Below are positions 26,640 to 36,339 of a stretch of 64,000 nucleotides of DNA, piece by piece. A program made the position numbers and the translations under genes. Numbering within the stretch: the first letter of the stretch is position 1; each line of letters opens with the position of its first letter. This DNA comes from Flavobacterium sp. Root420 (GTDB lineage: Bacteria; Bacteroidota; Bacteroidia; Flavobacteriales; Flavobacteriaceae): NCBI RefSeq assembly GCF_001427905.1, contig NZ_LMEF01000032.1:525-64524 (forward strand), in the 5' to 3' direction. The notes beneath the pieces are model-generated. The model was given only the letters and a program-made list of their open reading frames with translations. It did not search any database and had not been told where the DNA came from.

Positions 26640-27404
26640 ATGAACGACAATCATTTTAAATTTTCAAATGCTGTTATTGGTCTTCCGGTATTTTTTGTCC
26701 TTTTTTTATGGATAGTATATTGGTTTCAAATTAAATTTGATTTTGATTTTTATCAAAACGGAATTTATCCTCGCGATTTTTCTGGTTTACAAGGTGTATT
26801 GTTTAGTTCTTTTATTCATGAAAACTTAGGGCATTTGTATAACAATTCTATTCCTCTTTTGGTCTTGCTCGCTGCATTACAATATTTCTATCCCAAGCAG
26901 TCTGTTGCGGTTATTTTATATGGAATCCTTTTTTCGGGTTTAATAACCTGGGTAATTGGCAGGTCAAATTATCATATTGGGGCAAGTGGTTTGATTTATG
27001 TTTTGGTCAGTTTTATTTTCTTTAAAGGAATTCAAACAGGTTATTACCGATTAGTAGCTCTTTCGTTATCGGTAATATTACTTTATGGCGGAATGATTTG
27101 GTATGTTTTTCCTGATGTAGATGCCACAATTTCATGGGAAGGTCATCTGGCAGGTTTTATCACTGGCTTTGTATTGACATTGTTATATAAAACTCCGGAA
27201 TATAAAAAAGCAATAGTTTATGACTGGCAAAAACCAGATTTTAATCCGGAAGAAGATGCTTTTATGAAACATTTTGACGAAAACGGAAATTTTGTTCCTG
27301 TTGAGAAACGAGAAGAGGAGGTAGAATTTATTTCACTTTATTTTAGTTCTGATAAATTAGTTAATTACTCTGTAACCAGATCAGAATCAGATGATAAAAG
27401 GTAG
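26640..27404 (+). CDS. Rhomboid family intramembrane serine protease
   Basis: 254 residues with about six membrane helices. The catalytic dyad is visible: IGASGLIY (Ser116) and EGHLAGF (His169). The family motif HENLGHLYNN is at 60-69. A ~65-residue soluble tail (EEDAFMKHFDENGNFVP) follows the last helix. It cleaves membrane-bound substrates within the bilayer. The substrate is unknown. Confidence 0.93.
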   Translation: MNDNHFKFSNAVIGLPVFFVLFLWIVYWFQIKFDFDFYQNGIYPRDFSGLQGVLFSSFIHENLGHLYNNSIPLLVLLAALQYFYPKQSVAVILYGILFSGLITWVIGRSNYHIGASGLIYVLVSFIFFKGIQTGYYRLVALSLSVILLYGGMIWYVFPDVDATISWEGHLAGFITGFVLTLLYKTPEYKKAIVYDWQKPDFNPEEDAFMKHFDENGNFVPVEKREEEVEFISLYFSSDKLVNYSVTRSESDDKR

Positions 27405-27435
27405 TTAAGGGTATTTAGGTGTAACTTAAAAAGAC

Positions 27436-27443
27436 TATTTTTG
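27436..27443 (+). promoter_or_regulatory. -7 promoter box (TATTTTTG)
   Basis: Matches TAnnTTTG 32 nt before ATG 27476. No clear -33 TTG. Confidence 0.4.
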
Positions 27444-27475
27444 TTATACACATTCTAGTTTTATCTTAATTTGCT

Positions 27476-27982
27476 ATGAAAAAGATAAGTTTTTTGGTTG
27501 TCATTTTATTAGTAATTAGTTCCAAAATATTGGCTCAATGCGACGTAAAGAACAAATTACTAGCCGATGGAACAATGGTATATTATTTTGATCCCGCTGT
27601 TTTTTACACAACAAAATCAAAATCGCTAAAAATTAATATAGTAACAGATAAAGAACATTATTTCATCGCTTTGCAACCTATACCGTTTCCTTCTAAAAAA
27701 GAAGGTAAGAAAATTAATGATGATTTAATTATTCATTTAGCTGATCAGAAATCATGTAAATTATCGCATTATGATACGCAGTATATGCGTAACGATTCGA
27801 TTATGCAAGTATTGTATTTAATGGATGATAAAGATGTTGAAGCTTTTTCGAAGTTTGAAGCCGTACTTGCTGAAATTAATATGAAAGGAACAGAATTTGT
27901 TCGCGATTATAAATTCAAATTGCATAAAGAGGCTATAAAAGAGCAGTTAAATTGTTTTTTGAAAAAGGAAGAAGAGAAGTAA
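27476..27982 (+). CDS. Hypothetical secreted protein
   Basis: 168 residues with a signal peptide (ending SSKILAQ) and a cysteine right after it (CDVKNK). The rest is a mixed alpha/beta soluble domain with no motif I recognise. Two further cysteines (SCKLS and NCFLKK) could form a disulfide in the periplasm. Its stop is 4 bp from the end of the convergent DUF2490 gene. Confidence 0.75.
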   Translation: MKKISFLVVILLVISSKILAQCDVKNKLLADGTMVYYFDPAVFYTTKSKSLKINIVTDKEHYFIALQPIPFPSKKEGKKINDDLIIHLADQKSCKLSHYDTQYMRNDSIMQVLYLMDDKDVEAFSKFEAVLAEINMKGTEFVRDYKFKLHKEAIKEQLNCFLKKEEEK

Positions 27983-27986
27983 AAAA

Positions 27987-28790
27987 CTAATCTTCGTTAA
28001 TTACTTCTTCATTTTTATGAAGAAGTTTTTTACTCAGGTTCTTAAAAAGGTTGTTGAATGTGAGTGTTAGTGAAGCTGCATTTACAATTTGATTTCCGCT
28101 ATGTCTGGGAAGAAATTCATTTGCATAGGTCAATTCCACCTGAATATCATCCGTAAATAAATAACCACCACCCAGGTTTAATCTATTACGATCAAAAAAA
28201 CTTTGTCCAGTTACTTTTGTTCCTGATTTAAAATATAATTCATCCGATGCTATACCATAAATAACTCCAGATTGTAAAACTTTACTATTGATTGGTTTTA
28301 TATATTTGATTTGTTGACGATATCGAAGAACATTTTCATAATCATCATCTGCATTTTTCATATGACGAAGTTCCATTCTCATTCTGGTGCTTAATGTATA
28401 ACCAGTTTTATGAAAATAGTAAATACCCTGTAAGGCAAATCTCCATTCTGGAGATTCAAATTGTCCAATTTCGGGCACATCCTTGTTGTTGAAATAAGCT
28501 ACAAATGAAGAAAGCTTCCAACGAGGTGAGAGATAATAATGTCCCCATCCTCTAAATGATCTTTGAATGTTTTTATGAAAGATATTAGAAGAGGATTCCG
28601 TGCTACTATAACGGCTGGCAAGGTCTAATTCAGCTGACCATTTATCATTTATGGCTCTGTTAAATTGTGTCTCATTCCAAAACTGTCCATAGGATTTAGT
28701 TTGTGTATAACTAATGCCTACGATAAAAAACATCGCAATTGCAAAACATTTGTTTTTAGATGATATGTTTTGAGCAGATTTGGAAGACAT
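27987..28790 (-). CDS. DUF2490 family outer-membrane beta-barrel protein
   Basis: 267 residues. The start is ATG 28790; the codon one position upstream is a TTG. A signal peptide (CFAIAMFFIVGISYTQ) precedes FWNETQFNRAINDKWSAELD, the DUF2490 opening. Alternating strands with aromatic belts follow (GWGHYYLSPRWKLSSFVAYF, YENVLRYRQQIKY). It is probably a small outer-membrane barrel. Its cellular role is unknown. Confidence 0.82.
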   Translation of the reverse strand: MSSKSAQNISSKNKCFAIAMFFIVGISYTQTKSYGQFWNETQFNRAINDKWSAELDLASRYSSTESSSNIFHKNIQRSFRGWGHYYLSPRWKLSSFVAYFNNKDVPEIGQFESPEWRFALQGIYYFHKTGYTLSTRMRMELRHMKNADDDYENVLRYRQQIKYIKPINSKVLQSGVIYGIASDELYFKSGTKVTGQSFFDRNRLNLGGGYLFTDDIQVELTYANEFLPRHSGNQIVNAASLTLTFNNLFKNLSKKLLHKNEEVINED

Positions 28791-28839
28791 CAATTCATAA
28801 TTAGAATATTTATTTTGTCATCTTAATTCTCAAAGATAA

Positions 28840-29574
28840 TTAACTTCTTTGACGAACAGTTTCATATAAGAAGGCTCCACAAGCAACAGAAACATTTAAG
28901 GATCCTATTGTTCCAAACATTGGTAGTTTTGCTTTTTCATCTACAATCTTAAGAACTGAAGGATTGATACCTCTGTCTTCAGATCCCATGATAATTGCAA
29001 CAGGCTCGTTTAAAGCTATGTCGTAAATATTTTGATCTGTTTTTTCAGTAGCAGCAACGGTTTTTATTCCAGAACCTTGTAGATAAAATATAGCATCTTT
29101 AATATGTTCAACTTTACATATTGGAACATTAAATACAGCTCCGGCAGAAGTTTTTACGGTATCACCATTTACAGGAGCTGAACCTGCTTTTTGGACAATA
29201 ATTCCGTTTACTCCGGTACATTCTGCAGTTCTGATAATAGCACCAAAGTTTCGGGCATCAGAAATTTGATCTAATATTAAAAACAATGGCTTTGCCCCGG
29301 AGGCAATAGTTGATTCAACCAAATGTTCTAAATCGATAAAACCAATAGGGGAGATTGTTGCAACTGCACCTTGGTGATTATTTGGTGTTAGGCGATTTAA
29401 TTTTTCAACAGGTACATATGAAAAGTTTATGTTGGCGCGTTTCATCACCTTCATTAAATCTTTCATTAATTCACCAGAAATCTCTTTTTGTATAAATACT
29501 TTGTCGACTTCTTTTCCTGCCTGTATTGCTTCAATAATGGCTCTAATTCCAAATATTTGATGTTCTTTTTCCAT
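28840..29574 (-). CDS. rlmB: 23S rRNA (guanosine-2'-O-)-methyltransferase, SpoU/TrmH family
   Basis: 244 residues. An N-terminal substrate-binding domain (IFGIRAIIEAIQAGKEVDKVFI) is followed by the SPOUT knot motifs LDQISDARNFGAIIRTAEC, IMGSEDRGI and IGSLNVSVACGAFLYE. It is the family member that methylates the 23S rRNA guanosine equivalent to G2251. Start ATG 29574; a -7 promoter box lies only 4 nt upstream. Confidence 0.93.
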   Translation of the reverse strand: MEKEHQIFGIRAIIEAIQAGKEVDKVFIQKEISGELMKDLMKVMKRANINFSYVPVEKLNRLTPNNHQGAVATISPIGFIDLEHLVESTIASGAKPLFLILDQISDARNFGAIIRTAECTGVNGIIVQKAGSAPVNGDTVKTSAGAVFNVPICKVEHIKDAIFYLQGSGIKTVAATEKTDQNIYDIALNEPVAIIMGSEDRGINPSVLKIVDEKAKLPMFGTIGSLNVSVACGAFLYETVRQRS

Positions 29575-29578
29575 AGGG

Positions 29579-29586
29579 CAAATATA
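29579..29586 (-). promoter_or_regulatory. -7 promoter box (TATATTTG) abutting rlmB start
   Basis: On the minus strand it reads TATATTTG, a full match to TAnnTTTG, and ends 4 nt before the rlmB ATG. It implies a leaderless or near-leaderless mRNA. No TTG is seen at the -33 distance. Confidence 0.45.
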
Positions 29587-29598
29587 GGTATAATGTTT

Positions 29599-29635
29599 AT
29601 AAAAAAAAGCCGCTCTGAGTGAACAGAGCGACTTT
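29599..29635 (-). terminator. Rho-independent terminator after the susD-like gene
   Basis: Read on the minus strand: AAAGTCGCTCTG, loop TTCACT, CAGAGCGGCTTTTTTTT. Long stem with a T tract. Confidence 0.92.
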
Positions 29636-29658
29636 AGTATTTATTTTTCTAGTATAAA

Positions 29659-31119
29659 TTAGAATTTATCCCAGAAAATATGAGTTTTCAATTTGTCTCC
29701 ACCAATAAGAGCAGATGCTGCTTCCCAATTGTCACCATTAACTGTTTGTTCGTTAATTGAATAAGTTAGCCTTTTTGGAACTTGACTTTCGGCTTCAGGA
29801 TATGCATTTGCAGGAGCAACTAAAACAGGAAAATCTAATCTTCGATATGCAGTCCATGCCTCAAATCCTCTGTTGTAAAATGCAATCCATTCTTGATTAG
29901 CAATTTGTTGTTTGGCAGTTGCAGGAGTAAAAATAACAGCTGGATTTAATAAATACGCAGCTGCCTGATCTTTAATTCCCCAATTTTCAAAAGAAGCGGT
30001 AATTGCCTGATTGTAGTAGTAATCAGCAGTATGTCCAACTGAAATCCCCTGTGACGCAGCTTCTGCTAAATAAAAATTCACTTCAGATGCTTCCATTAAT
30101 AGAGAAGGAAAATCAGGTGCCGTTAAGATAGGGTTCACGTGAGAGAAATTTGTATATATATTTGTATACCCATATTTTCCTCCTGCATAAGTTCCATTAT
30201 CTAAAGGCGTAAAGTATTTAGTTCTCCTAGGATCACTTAAAGTGTTCATTGCATTAACTATTGTTGCTGCAGGAACAAAATCATTTCTATTAGATGCTAC
30301 TAAATTTTCGTAGATTGGATTGTAATTTGGAGCAAATGCAGCATAATTAAACGATGCGTTATCAGCATTTGTTGTTATTACTCCTCCGTTGTAACCACTT
30401 TCAATCGTAGTTTTTGCTAGTGTAGGATTTGTGTCAATAAGATTAACTCCAATTTTTACTTTTAATGAATTTGCAAAAAGTTTCCATTTTGCAACATCAC
30501 CCTTGTAAAGAATATCACCTGAGCTAAAAGATTTGTTGCTAGTGTCTAAATTTGCTATTGCTGCATCTAAACGTGTGATCAATTTTGAATAGATCGTCGC
30601 TGCATCATCATATTTAGGCAAAACGATTGTGGTTGGTTGAAGCGCATCTGTGTAAGGAATATTTCCAAATGAGTCAACTAGAATTTGATAAGTATAAACT
30701 TGAAATATTTCTATAATAGCAAGTTTGTTTTTTTGCTCACTTGCAAAAGCTGCAGGAGAGTATCCTGTTGGAATGGCTTCAGTAGGAATAATCTGTTTTG
30801 CAGATTCTAAACCACCAAGAACAGTAGCGTACAAAATTCTCCACTGACGATCAGCGATTGCTCTCGAGCTAATTCTATATCTGGATTCAGCAGTGTATTG
30901 TGTTGCAGCCAGGTATTGAGGAAAGTATCTAAAGATTGCACCTTCATTCACACTTGGGCTAGTCAATTGGTCTGTTAAAGCTTTCTGAGAATTTGCAAAC
31001 AAAGTAGCTGCAGGAACATCATAAGCAGCATCTTTATTATCGTTGAAGTTCACATCATCGCTTACACAACTTGTCATTAATAACGACAAGATTGCTATTG
31101 AACATATTATTTTTTTCAT
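29659..31119 (-). CDS. SusD/RagB-like nutrient-binding outer-membrane lipoprotein
   Basis: 486 residues. The lipoprotein signal is MKKIICSIAILSLLMTSC (Cys18). TPR-type helices of the SusD-like_2 type follow: WRILYATVLGGLESAKQI, FQVYTYQILVDSFGNIPYTDAL, DVAKWKLFANSLKVKIG, then near the end EWIAFYNRGFEAWTAYRRLDFP. It forms the lid over the SusC barrel and captures the substrate at the cell surface. It is 4 bp downstream of susC in the same operon. No glycoside hydrolase or peptidase gene adjoins, so the nutrient is unknown. Confidence 0.95.
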   Translation of the reverse strand: MKKIICSIAILSLLMTSCVSDDVNFNDNKDAAYDVPAATLFANSQKALTDQLTSPSVNEGAIFRYFPQYLAATQYTAESRYRISSRAIADRQWRILYATVLGGLESAKQIIPTEAIPTGYSPAAFASEQKNKLAIIEIFQVYTYQILVDSFGNIPYTDALQPTTIVLPKYDDAATIYSKLITRLDAAIANLDTSNKSFSSGDILYKGDVAKWKLFANSLKVKIGVNLIDTNPTLAKTTIESGYNGGVITTNADNASFNYAAFAPNYNPIYENLVASNRNDFVPAATIVNAMNTLSDPRRTKYFTPLDNGTYAGGKYGYTNIYTNFSHVNPILTAPDFPSLLMEASEVNFYLAEAASQGISVGHTADYYYNQAITASFENWGIKDQAAAYLLNPAVIFTPATAKQQIANQEWIAFYNRGFEAWTAYRRLDFPVLVAPANAYPEAESQVPKRLTYSINEQTVNGDNWEAASALIGGDKLKTHIFWDKF

Positions 31120-31123
31120 TTTT

Positions 31124-34100
31124 TTAGAATTTTACTTTTACGTTAAAAGAATATACTTTAACTGTAGGCATAACTCCAGATTGAAATCCTTGTATGTTAC
31201 CTGCAGAGGTTCCAGCTTCAGGATCTGCATCTGGTAAGTTTTTGTGAATAATCCAAACGTTATTACCGATTAAACTGAATGACATATCTTTAATAAAGCT
31301 TTTGTCAAGAAACTTTGAAGGAAGAGAATAAGTTAAACCAACTTCTCTAAGTTTAACATAAGAGGCATCATAAACGTAATTACTGTTTGGGTTTCCAGAA
31401 ACTCCAAAACCTACTCCGCTTGCTTCACTAGAGTCAGATGCATCTACGCGAGTTGTATTTGGAACGTAATTACCGTTTCCATCTAATGTAACTCCTGGAT
31501 TAATGTATCCACCTCCGTTAGCTAAAGTATTTCTAACTGGGTTACCCAAGTCATTTATGTATGCAGTCTGAACACCTACTCCAGTATCTTGCCCGTAAGC
31601 TTGGTCAAGTGAGAAAACGCTTCCTCCTTCTTTAACATCAATAAGGAAATTGAAAGAAAGATTTTTATATGTAAATTTATTAGATATACCACCTATCCAA
31701 TCTGCCTGGATATTACCAATTATTTGATTGTCTACAATTTCATAGTTCCCATCTGCATCTACAATTTTATTTCCGTTAGGATCACGTGCTATTCCCTGAC
31801 CTCTGATAGCTCCATATTGTTCACCAACAGTTGCATTAAGTGTAACGTTTTGGTTCCAGCTAGCCAATTGAAGATTTGTTCTTCCTTCGTTTAAGGAAAC
31901 AACCGTATTTTTGTTTTTTGACCAGTTTACAGCAACTTGCCATTGGAAATCTTTAGTTTTAATTGGAGATCCTGACAAAACTACTTCAATACCCTTGTTT
32001 TCAAGTTCACCAGCGTTAATCTGCGAGAAGCTATAACCTGTTGCAGGTGATTGAGGTACGTTGAAAATTTGATCCTCTGTATTGGTTTTGTAAACAGATA
32101 AATCTAAAGTTAACCTGTTGTTTAAAATAGACGCTTCTAAACCTGCTTCCCAGCTTTTTTGTGTTTCTGGCTTTAAGTCTTTAAAAGTAACAAATGTGGC
32201 ACTGTTTTGAAATAATGGGTTTCCATTAACTGAGCCATTGTTGATTCTAGCTCCTAATGTGCCTGCAGCAGGATCGTTTCCAACCTGTGCATAGTTAAGT
32301 CTTACTTTTCCTAAAGATAACCAGTCTGCTTTTAATACTTCAGAAAAAACAAAACTTGATCCAATCGAATAGTAACCATAAGAGTTGTTGTCAACATACA
32401 AACTTGTGGATTGATCTCTACGATATGATCCTTCTAAATATAAAGTTTTATTGTAGTCAAATGATGCTTGTGCATACAGTCCAGATTTTTCAGAATTTAT
32501 TTCAGTCTCTACCGGTGCAACAAATGTAGCTGAGTTTGCTAATGTATAAAGTCCTGGCTTAAGAAGACCACCTGTCGTTGAGCCGTCAAATGAATCAACT
32601 CTTGATTTAATAAGTGTTGCTCCACCCAGTACTTTACCACTGATAGTTGGGCTTAATTGAAAATCATATGTAGCTATAAAATCATAAGTTTGTTGAAGAA
32701 ATGCTCTAGTGTACAAAGCATATCCTGACGATTCACTAATTTGGCTTACTCCAAATTCTTCTGCATGACTTCCTACTTGTTTTCTAAGTTCTTGTCTGTC
32801 ATTAGAGTTGTCAATTGTTACTCTACCCAATAAGTTGAAATTATCAGTTACATCATAACTTAAATTAGCTCCAGTTAAGATTCTACGTCTAACATCGCTT
32901 TCATAGTTCTCATATCTATCCCAGTATGGGTTGTTCCAATATGCTGGATCCAGTTTTCCTGATAATGGATCATTCATATTCCAAGTAATATTTTGACGGT
33001 TTCTGAAATATTCTTGTCTTAGTTCTTTTATGTCCACGTTAGTTTGCCACCATTGTCTAAATCCTCCAACGAAGTTATCTCCATAGCCTAAACTATTTCT
33101 ACCAATAGTATTTTGATCAGTAAATGTAAAGAAAGCTCTTGCTGTCAATTTATCACCAAATTCTTTAGAAAAGTTACCACTAACTATGTTTCTTTTAAGA
33201 CTGCTGTTTGGTAAAACACCTTTGTCGGTATTATTCGTTATACTTAAATTGAAAGTACTTGTTGCATCACCTCCGTTTAAGTTTAAGTTATTAACGCTAT
33301 TGAATGCTTTTTCAAAGAAAGTTGTAGGGTCATTTGCCGCTGCAACCCACGGTGTTGCTTTTCCAAAATTAGGGTTTCCGGGAGCAAAAGCATTCCAGTT
33401 GTAAGCTGGTAGTCCGTCAAAAGCGTTACCATAAGAAATATCATATCCTGTTGGTACTACTCTGTCTTCAACTCCGTCACCGTCAACATCTGTATAAATA
33501 AAGTTATCATGACCGTCATAACCTCCACCTCCGTATTGTTTTTGATAACGAACAAAAGTAGATTTATCAATTGTTCCAACTGAAGCAGTTGAACTGAAAG
33601 AAATGCCTAAGCCTTCATTTTTCTTGCCTTTTTTAGTAGTAATCATGATGGCTCCGTTTGCAGCAGAACTACCGTATAAAGCAGTTGCGGCAGCACCTTT
33701 AAGAACGTTTACTGACTCAACATTGTTAGGATCGATATCTGATGCTGAGTTACCAAAGTCATATCCATCTCTTCCAGATTGAGTGTCCGAGGTGTTTAGA
33801 TTAGCATTGTTTAAAGGTACACCATCAACAACTATTAAAGCCTGATTGTTTCCTGTGATACTTTTTGTTCCTCTTAATACAATGTTTGTAGATCCTCCAA
33901 AGTTTGAATTGTTTCTAACTTCAAGACCAGCAACTTTTCCAGATAGGTTATTTAGGAAGTTTGTTGTTGGTGCTGTATTGATTGCTGCAGCTTCTAGTTT
34001 TTGAGATGAATAGCCTAAAGACTTCTTTTCTCTCGTAACACCTAAAGCAGTAACCACTACTCCTTCTAGCTCTTGTGCGTCACCAGTTAACTTAACGTTA

Positions 34101-34369
34101 ACAACTGATGAACTTGCTGCTATTTCCTGGGTTTTCATCCCAATGTAGCTAAATACCAAAACTTGGCTTGTTGATGCTTTGATGGAAAATTTACCATCAA
34201 AATCAGTTTGTGTTCCAGATTTTGTTCCCTTTACTAATACACTAACACCTGGTAAAGGCATGCCTGCATTATCAGAAACAGTTCCCGAAACAGCTCTTTC
34301 TTGCGCAAAAGTAAGTTGCGCTACTAGTACTAATAAAAGTACTAAGAATCCATTGAACTTTAGTTTCAT
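31124..34369 (-). CDS. SusC/RagA family TonB-linked outer-membrane transporter
   Basis: 1081 residues. After a signal peptide (ending AQLTFAQ), a carboxypeptidase-regulatory-like domain covers about 24-95 (VSGTVSDNAGMPLPGVSVLV, KFSIKASTSQVLVFSYIG). A TonB-box/plug follows (GVVVTALGVTREKKSLGYS; SVNVLKGAAATALYGSSAANG). The barrel ends in KVYSFNVKVKF. With the SusD lipoprotein it makes a TonB-driven nutrient uptake complex. The plug motif is nearly identical to the segment inserted in the macroglobulin protein at 13119-19472. Confidence 0.96.
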   Translation of the reverse strand: MKLKFNGFLVLLLVLVAQLTFAQERAVSGTVSDNAGMPLPGVSVLVKGTKSGTQTDFDGKFSIKASTSQVLVFSYIGMKTQEIAASSSVVNVKLTGDAQELEGVVVTALGVTREKKSLGYSSQKLEAAAINTAPTTNFLNNLSGKVAGLEVRNNSNFGGSTNIVLRGTKSITGNNQALIVVDGVPLNNANLNTSDTQSGRDGYDFGNSASDIDPNNVESVNVLKGAAATALYGSSAANGAIMITTKKGKKNEGLGISFSSTASVGTIDKSTFVRYQKQYGGGGYDGHDNFIYTDVDGDGVEDRVVPTGYDISYGNAFDGLPAYNWNAFAPGNPNFGKATPWVAAANDPTTFFEKAFNSVNNLNLNGGDATSTFNLSITNNTDKGVLPNSSLKRNIVSGNFSKEFGDKLTARAFFTFTDQNTIGRNSLGYGDNFVGGFRQWWQTNVDIKELRQEYFRNRQNITWNMNDPLSGKLDPAYWNNPYWDRYENYESDVRRRILTGANLSYDVTDNFNLLGRVTIDNSNDRQELRKQVGSHAEEFGVSQISESSGYALYTRAFLQQTYDFIATYDFQLSPTISGKVLGGATLIKSRVDSFDGSTTGGLLKPGLYTLANSATFVAPVETEINSEKSGLYAQASFDYNKTLYLEGSYRRDQSTSLYVDNNSYGYYSIGSSFVFSEVLKADWLSLGKVRLNYAQVGNDPAAGTLGARINNGSVNGNPLFQNSATFVTFKDLKPETQKSWEAGLEASILNNRLTLDLSVYKTNTEDQIFNVPQSPATGYSFSQINAGELENKGIEVVLSGSPIKTKDFQWQVAVNWSKNKNTVVSLNEGRTNLQLASWNQNVTLNATVGEQYGAIRGQGIARDPNGNKIVDADGNYEIVDNQIIGNIQADWIGGISNKFTYKNLSFNFLIDVKEGGSVFSLDQAYGQDTGVGVQTAYINDLGNPVRNTLANGGGYINPGVTLDGNGNYVPNTTRVDASDSSEASGVGFGVSGNPNSNYVYDASYVKLREVGLTYSLPSKFLDKSFIKDMSFSLIGNNVWIIHKNLPDADPEAGTSAGNIQGFQSGVMPTVKVYSFNVKVKF

Positions 34370-34454
34370 TTTTAAATATTTTGAATTAGTATCGCAAAAC
34401 TCTTAATAATTTGTTAACTATCCTAATATTAATTTAAACTTTTTTCAGTTACTG

Positions 34455-36170
34455 CTAAAATTTAACATTATAACATATGTTTATGATAGTGTTATATAAT
34501 TGTATTTCTTGAGCATTTACGCCTCCATTTGTAAGATTTATTTTAAGTAATCCATTAGGTGTCTGAATTACGGTGCCAATTCCTAATCCTATTAATTTTT
34601 TTATTTTCTTTGGATTGTTCGTGCTTGTTAAGTCTTGGTAAAGTCCATAATCTGTGATGGTGTTAACATAAATTGTTTTTGAAAATTTATATCGGTATTC
34701 TGTAAGAATTAATGAAGTGAAATTTGATTGTAAACTGTTTTCCAGGAAGCCTCTAATCGAATTGATTCCTCCAAAGCGAAATAATTCATTAGAAATGTAA
34801 TTTTTACTGTTAAGATAAAAATTTTGTGAATTTATGTTAATGAAATTCTTATCGTTTAACTCAAAATTATAAGACACATTTAAGTTGGTGTAAAATTGTT
34901 GACTGGTTCCTGCTGTTGCAGGGTCGTTGTTGGTGTTTCTTTTTCCGTATCCAATTATCCAGTTTAGATTTGCTTTTTTAGGGATAAGATCGTTTAAATG
35001 ATCTGTTTTTTTAAATTCATAACTTGATGTGATATAGGAATTTTTGAAGTCACTAATTGTTGAGTTGTTTGTGTTTTGAATATCACTGGATTCTGTTGCC
35101 TGATACCCAACATAAATTTTTGAATTGTAATTGATATAGTAACCCAGATCGATTGCAGTTTTTGTGTTTTGAAAAGTGCTGTCTTGTTTGAAGATGTTTA
35201 ATTGGGCTTTCAAACCTAATGAAGATTTAAAGATATATGGAATTTCTAGTTTAGTATTGAAAGTTTTTTGTTGATTACCGTCGCTTTTCCAGTATAATGA
35301 AAATTGTTCGCCGGCATGAAGAGTGTTTGATAGTAATATATCCAGATATCCGTTTAAGTTTGCTTTTTTTTCTTTGTCGTTTGAAAAGCCTATATATCCA
35401 TCAAAAGTATTTGCTTCTCTTTTTTCGAGGTAGATGTAGATTTTAGTCGAATCGTTTGTGAATAATATTTCCGGATATTTTGTTTGACTTACAAATTCAT
35501 AACTATTGATCTCGTTGTAAAGTTGTTTGGTGATTTCCTGATTGAAAGTTTTTTGTAGATATTTTTTATTAAGTTGTTTTAGATGCCCTTTTGGGAATTG
35601 AGTCTTGTCTTTGTTATTTGTGTAATTCAGAATAATCGAATTTACCTGACGTTTTTTTTCGGATTTAAAATTAAGGCTTGCAAAAATTGTCAAATTCTCT
35701 CTTCGTATATTTTCAAGTTTTATTTTGCTTAAGGCGAAACCTTGCTTTTCTGCTTCTATTATTTTTTGATTTAGATAGATTTCGGTTTCTTCATAAGGTA
35801 AAATCAAGGTGTCGTTATTTGTTTCAGATGAATCAAAAAAAAGATTATTTCTACCTATATATATATGTATCTTTTTTATTCTTGTTTTTAAGGATATAAT
35901 ACAGAGGTATGAACTGTCGTTTACCTTGTTTGTTTCTAGAATTTTGTTGTCTAAATATCCTTTTTTTGAAAGCTTGTCGGAAGTGTTATTTATCTCGTCA
36001 TATAAAGATTTTAAATTTGGATGGTTTGGCGAGTAATTTAATGAATCAATGATTTGATCTTCGTTGTTATTTGTCCCCTTTATTTTTAAATAAAAATTTT
36101 GGGCATAGCAACCAAGATATGAGGTTAGAAAAAATATGTATAATAACTGTTTCAAATGCAATTGTTTCAT
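34455..36170 (-). CDS. Omp85-superfamily outer-membrane protein (POTRA plus barrel)
   Basis: 571 residues with a signal peptide (ending GCYAQ). The first ~240 residues contain POTRA-like repeats (KKGYLDNKI, AEKQGFALSKIKLENI, then LYNEINSYEF). The C-terminal ~310 residues form a barrel with the conserved loop-6 motif RFGGINSIRGF (RGF near residue 473) and end in a phenylalanine (CYNVKF). This fits TamA/FhaC/ShlB-type Omp85 transporters. It is too short and divergent to be BamA. It is 86 bp upstream of susC on the same strand. Protein translocation or insertion is the likely role; the client is unknown. Confidence 0.82.
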   Translation of the reverse strand: MKQLHLKQLLYIFFLTSYLGCYAQNFYLKIKGTNNNEDQIIDSLNYSPNHPNLKSLYDEINNTSDKLSKKGYLDNKILETNKVNDSSYLCIISLKTRIKKIHIYIGRNNLFFDSSETNNDTLILPYEETEIYLNQKIIEAEKQGFALSKIKLENIRRENLTIFASLNFKSEKKRQVNSIILNYTNNKDKTQFPKGHLKQLNKKYLQKTFNQEITKQLYNEINSYEFVSQTKYPEILFTNDSTKIYIYLEKREANTFDGYIGFSNDKEKKANLNGYLDILLSNTLHAGEQFSLYWKSDGNQQKTFNTKLEIPYIFKSSLGLKAQLNIFKQDSTFQNTKTAIDLGYYINYNSKIYVGYQATESSDIQNTNNSTISDFKNSYITSSYEFKKTDHLNDLIPKKANLNWIIGYGKRNTNNDPATAGTSQQFYTNLNVSYNFELNDKNFININSQNFYLNSKNYISNELFRFGGINSIRGFLENSLQSNFTSLILTEYRYKFSKTIYVNTITDYGLYQDLTSTNNPKKIKKLIGLGIGTVIQTPNGLLKINLTNGGVNAQEIQLYNTIINICYNVKF

Positions 36171-36254
36171 TTATTAAAAAGTATTGCAAATATCAATTGT
36201 TTGTTTGTAAAAACATAGTCTTAAATAATGTTATTGAAAATTAATGGATTAACG

Positions 36255-36285
36255 TTTGTATAGTGAAAAATATTTTATACATTTG
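36255..36285 (+). promoter_or_regulatory. str operon promoter (TTTG - 19 - TACATTTG)
   Basis: TTTG at 36255-36258, 19-nt spacer, TACATTTG at 36278-36285: a full Bacteroidota promoter, 54 nt before rpsL. A small CCCG/CGGG hairpin starts at the expected transcript 5' end (36290-36304). Confidence 0.85.
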
Positions 36286-36339
36286 CAACCCCGTAAAAAG
36301 CGGGAATTTAATATACATAATAAATTTTTAGTATTAATT

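Noticed and set aside
36256..36339. N-terminal extension of S12 from a TTG codon
   Set aside because: The codon is in the promoter region; the protein family starts at MPTIQQL (36340).
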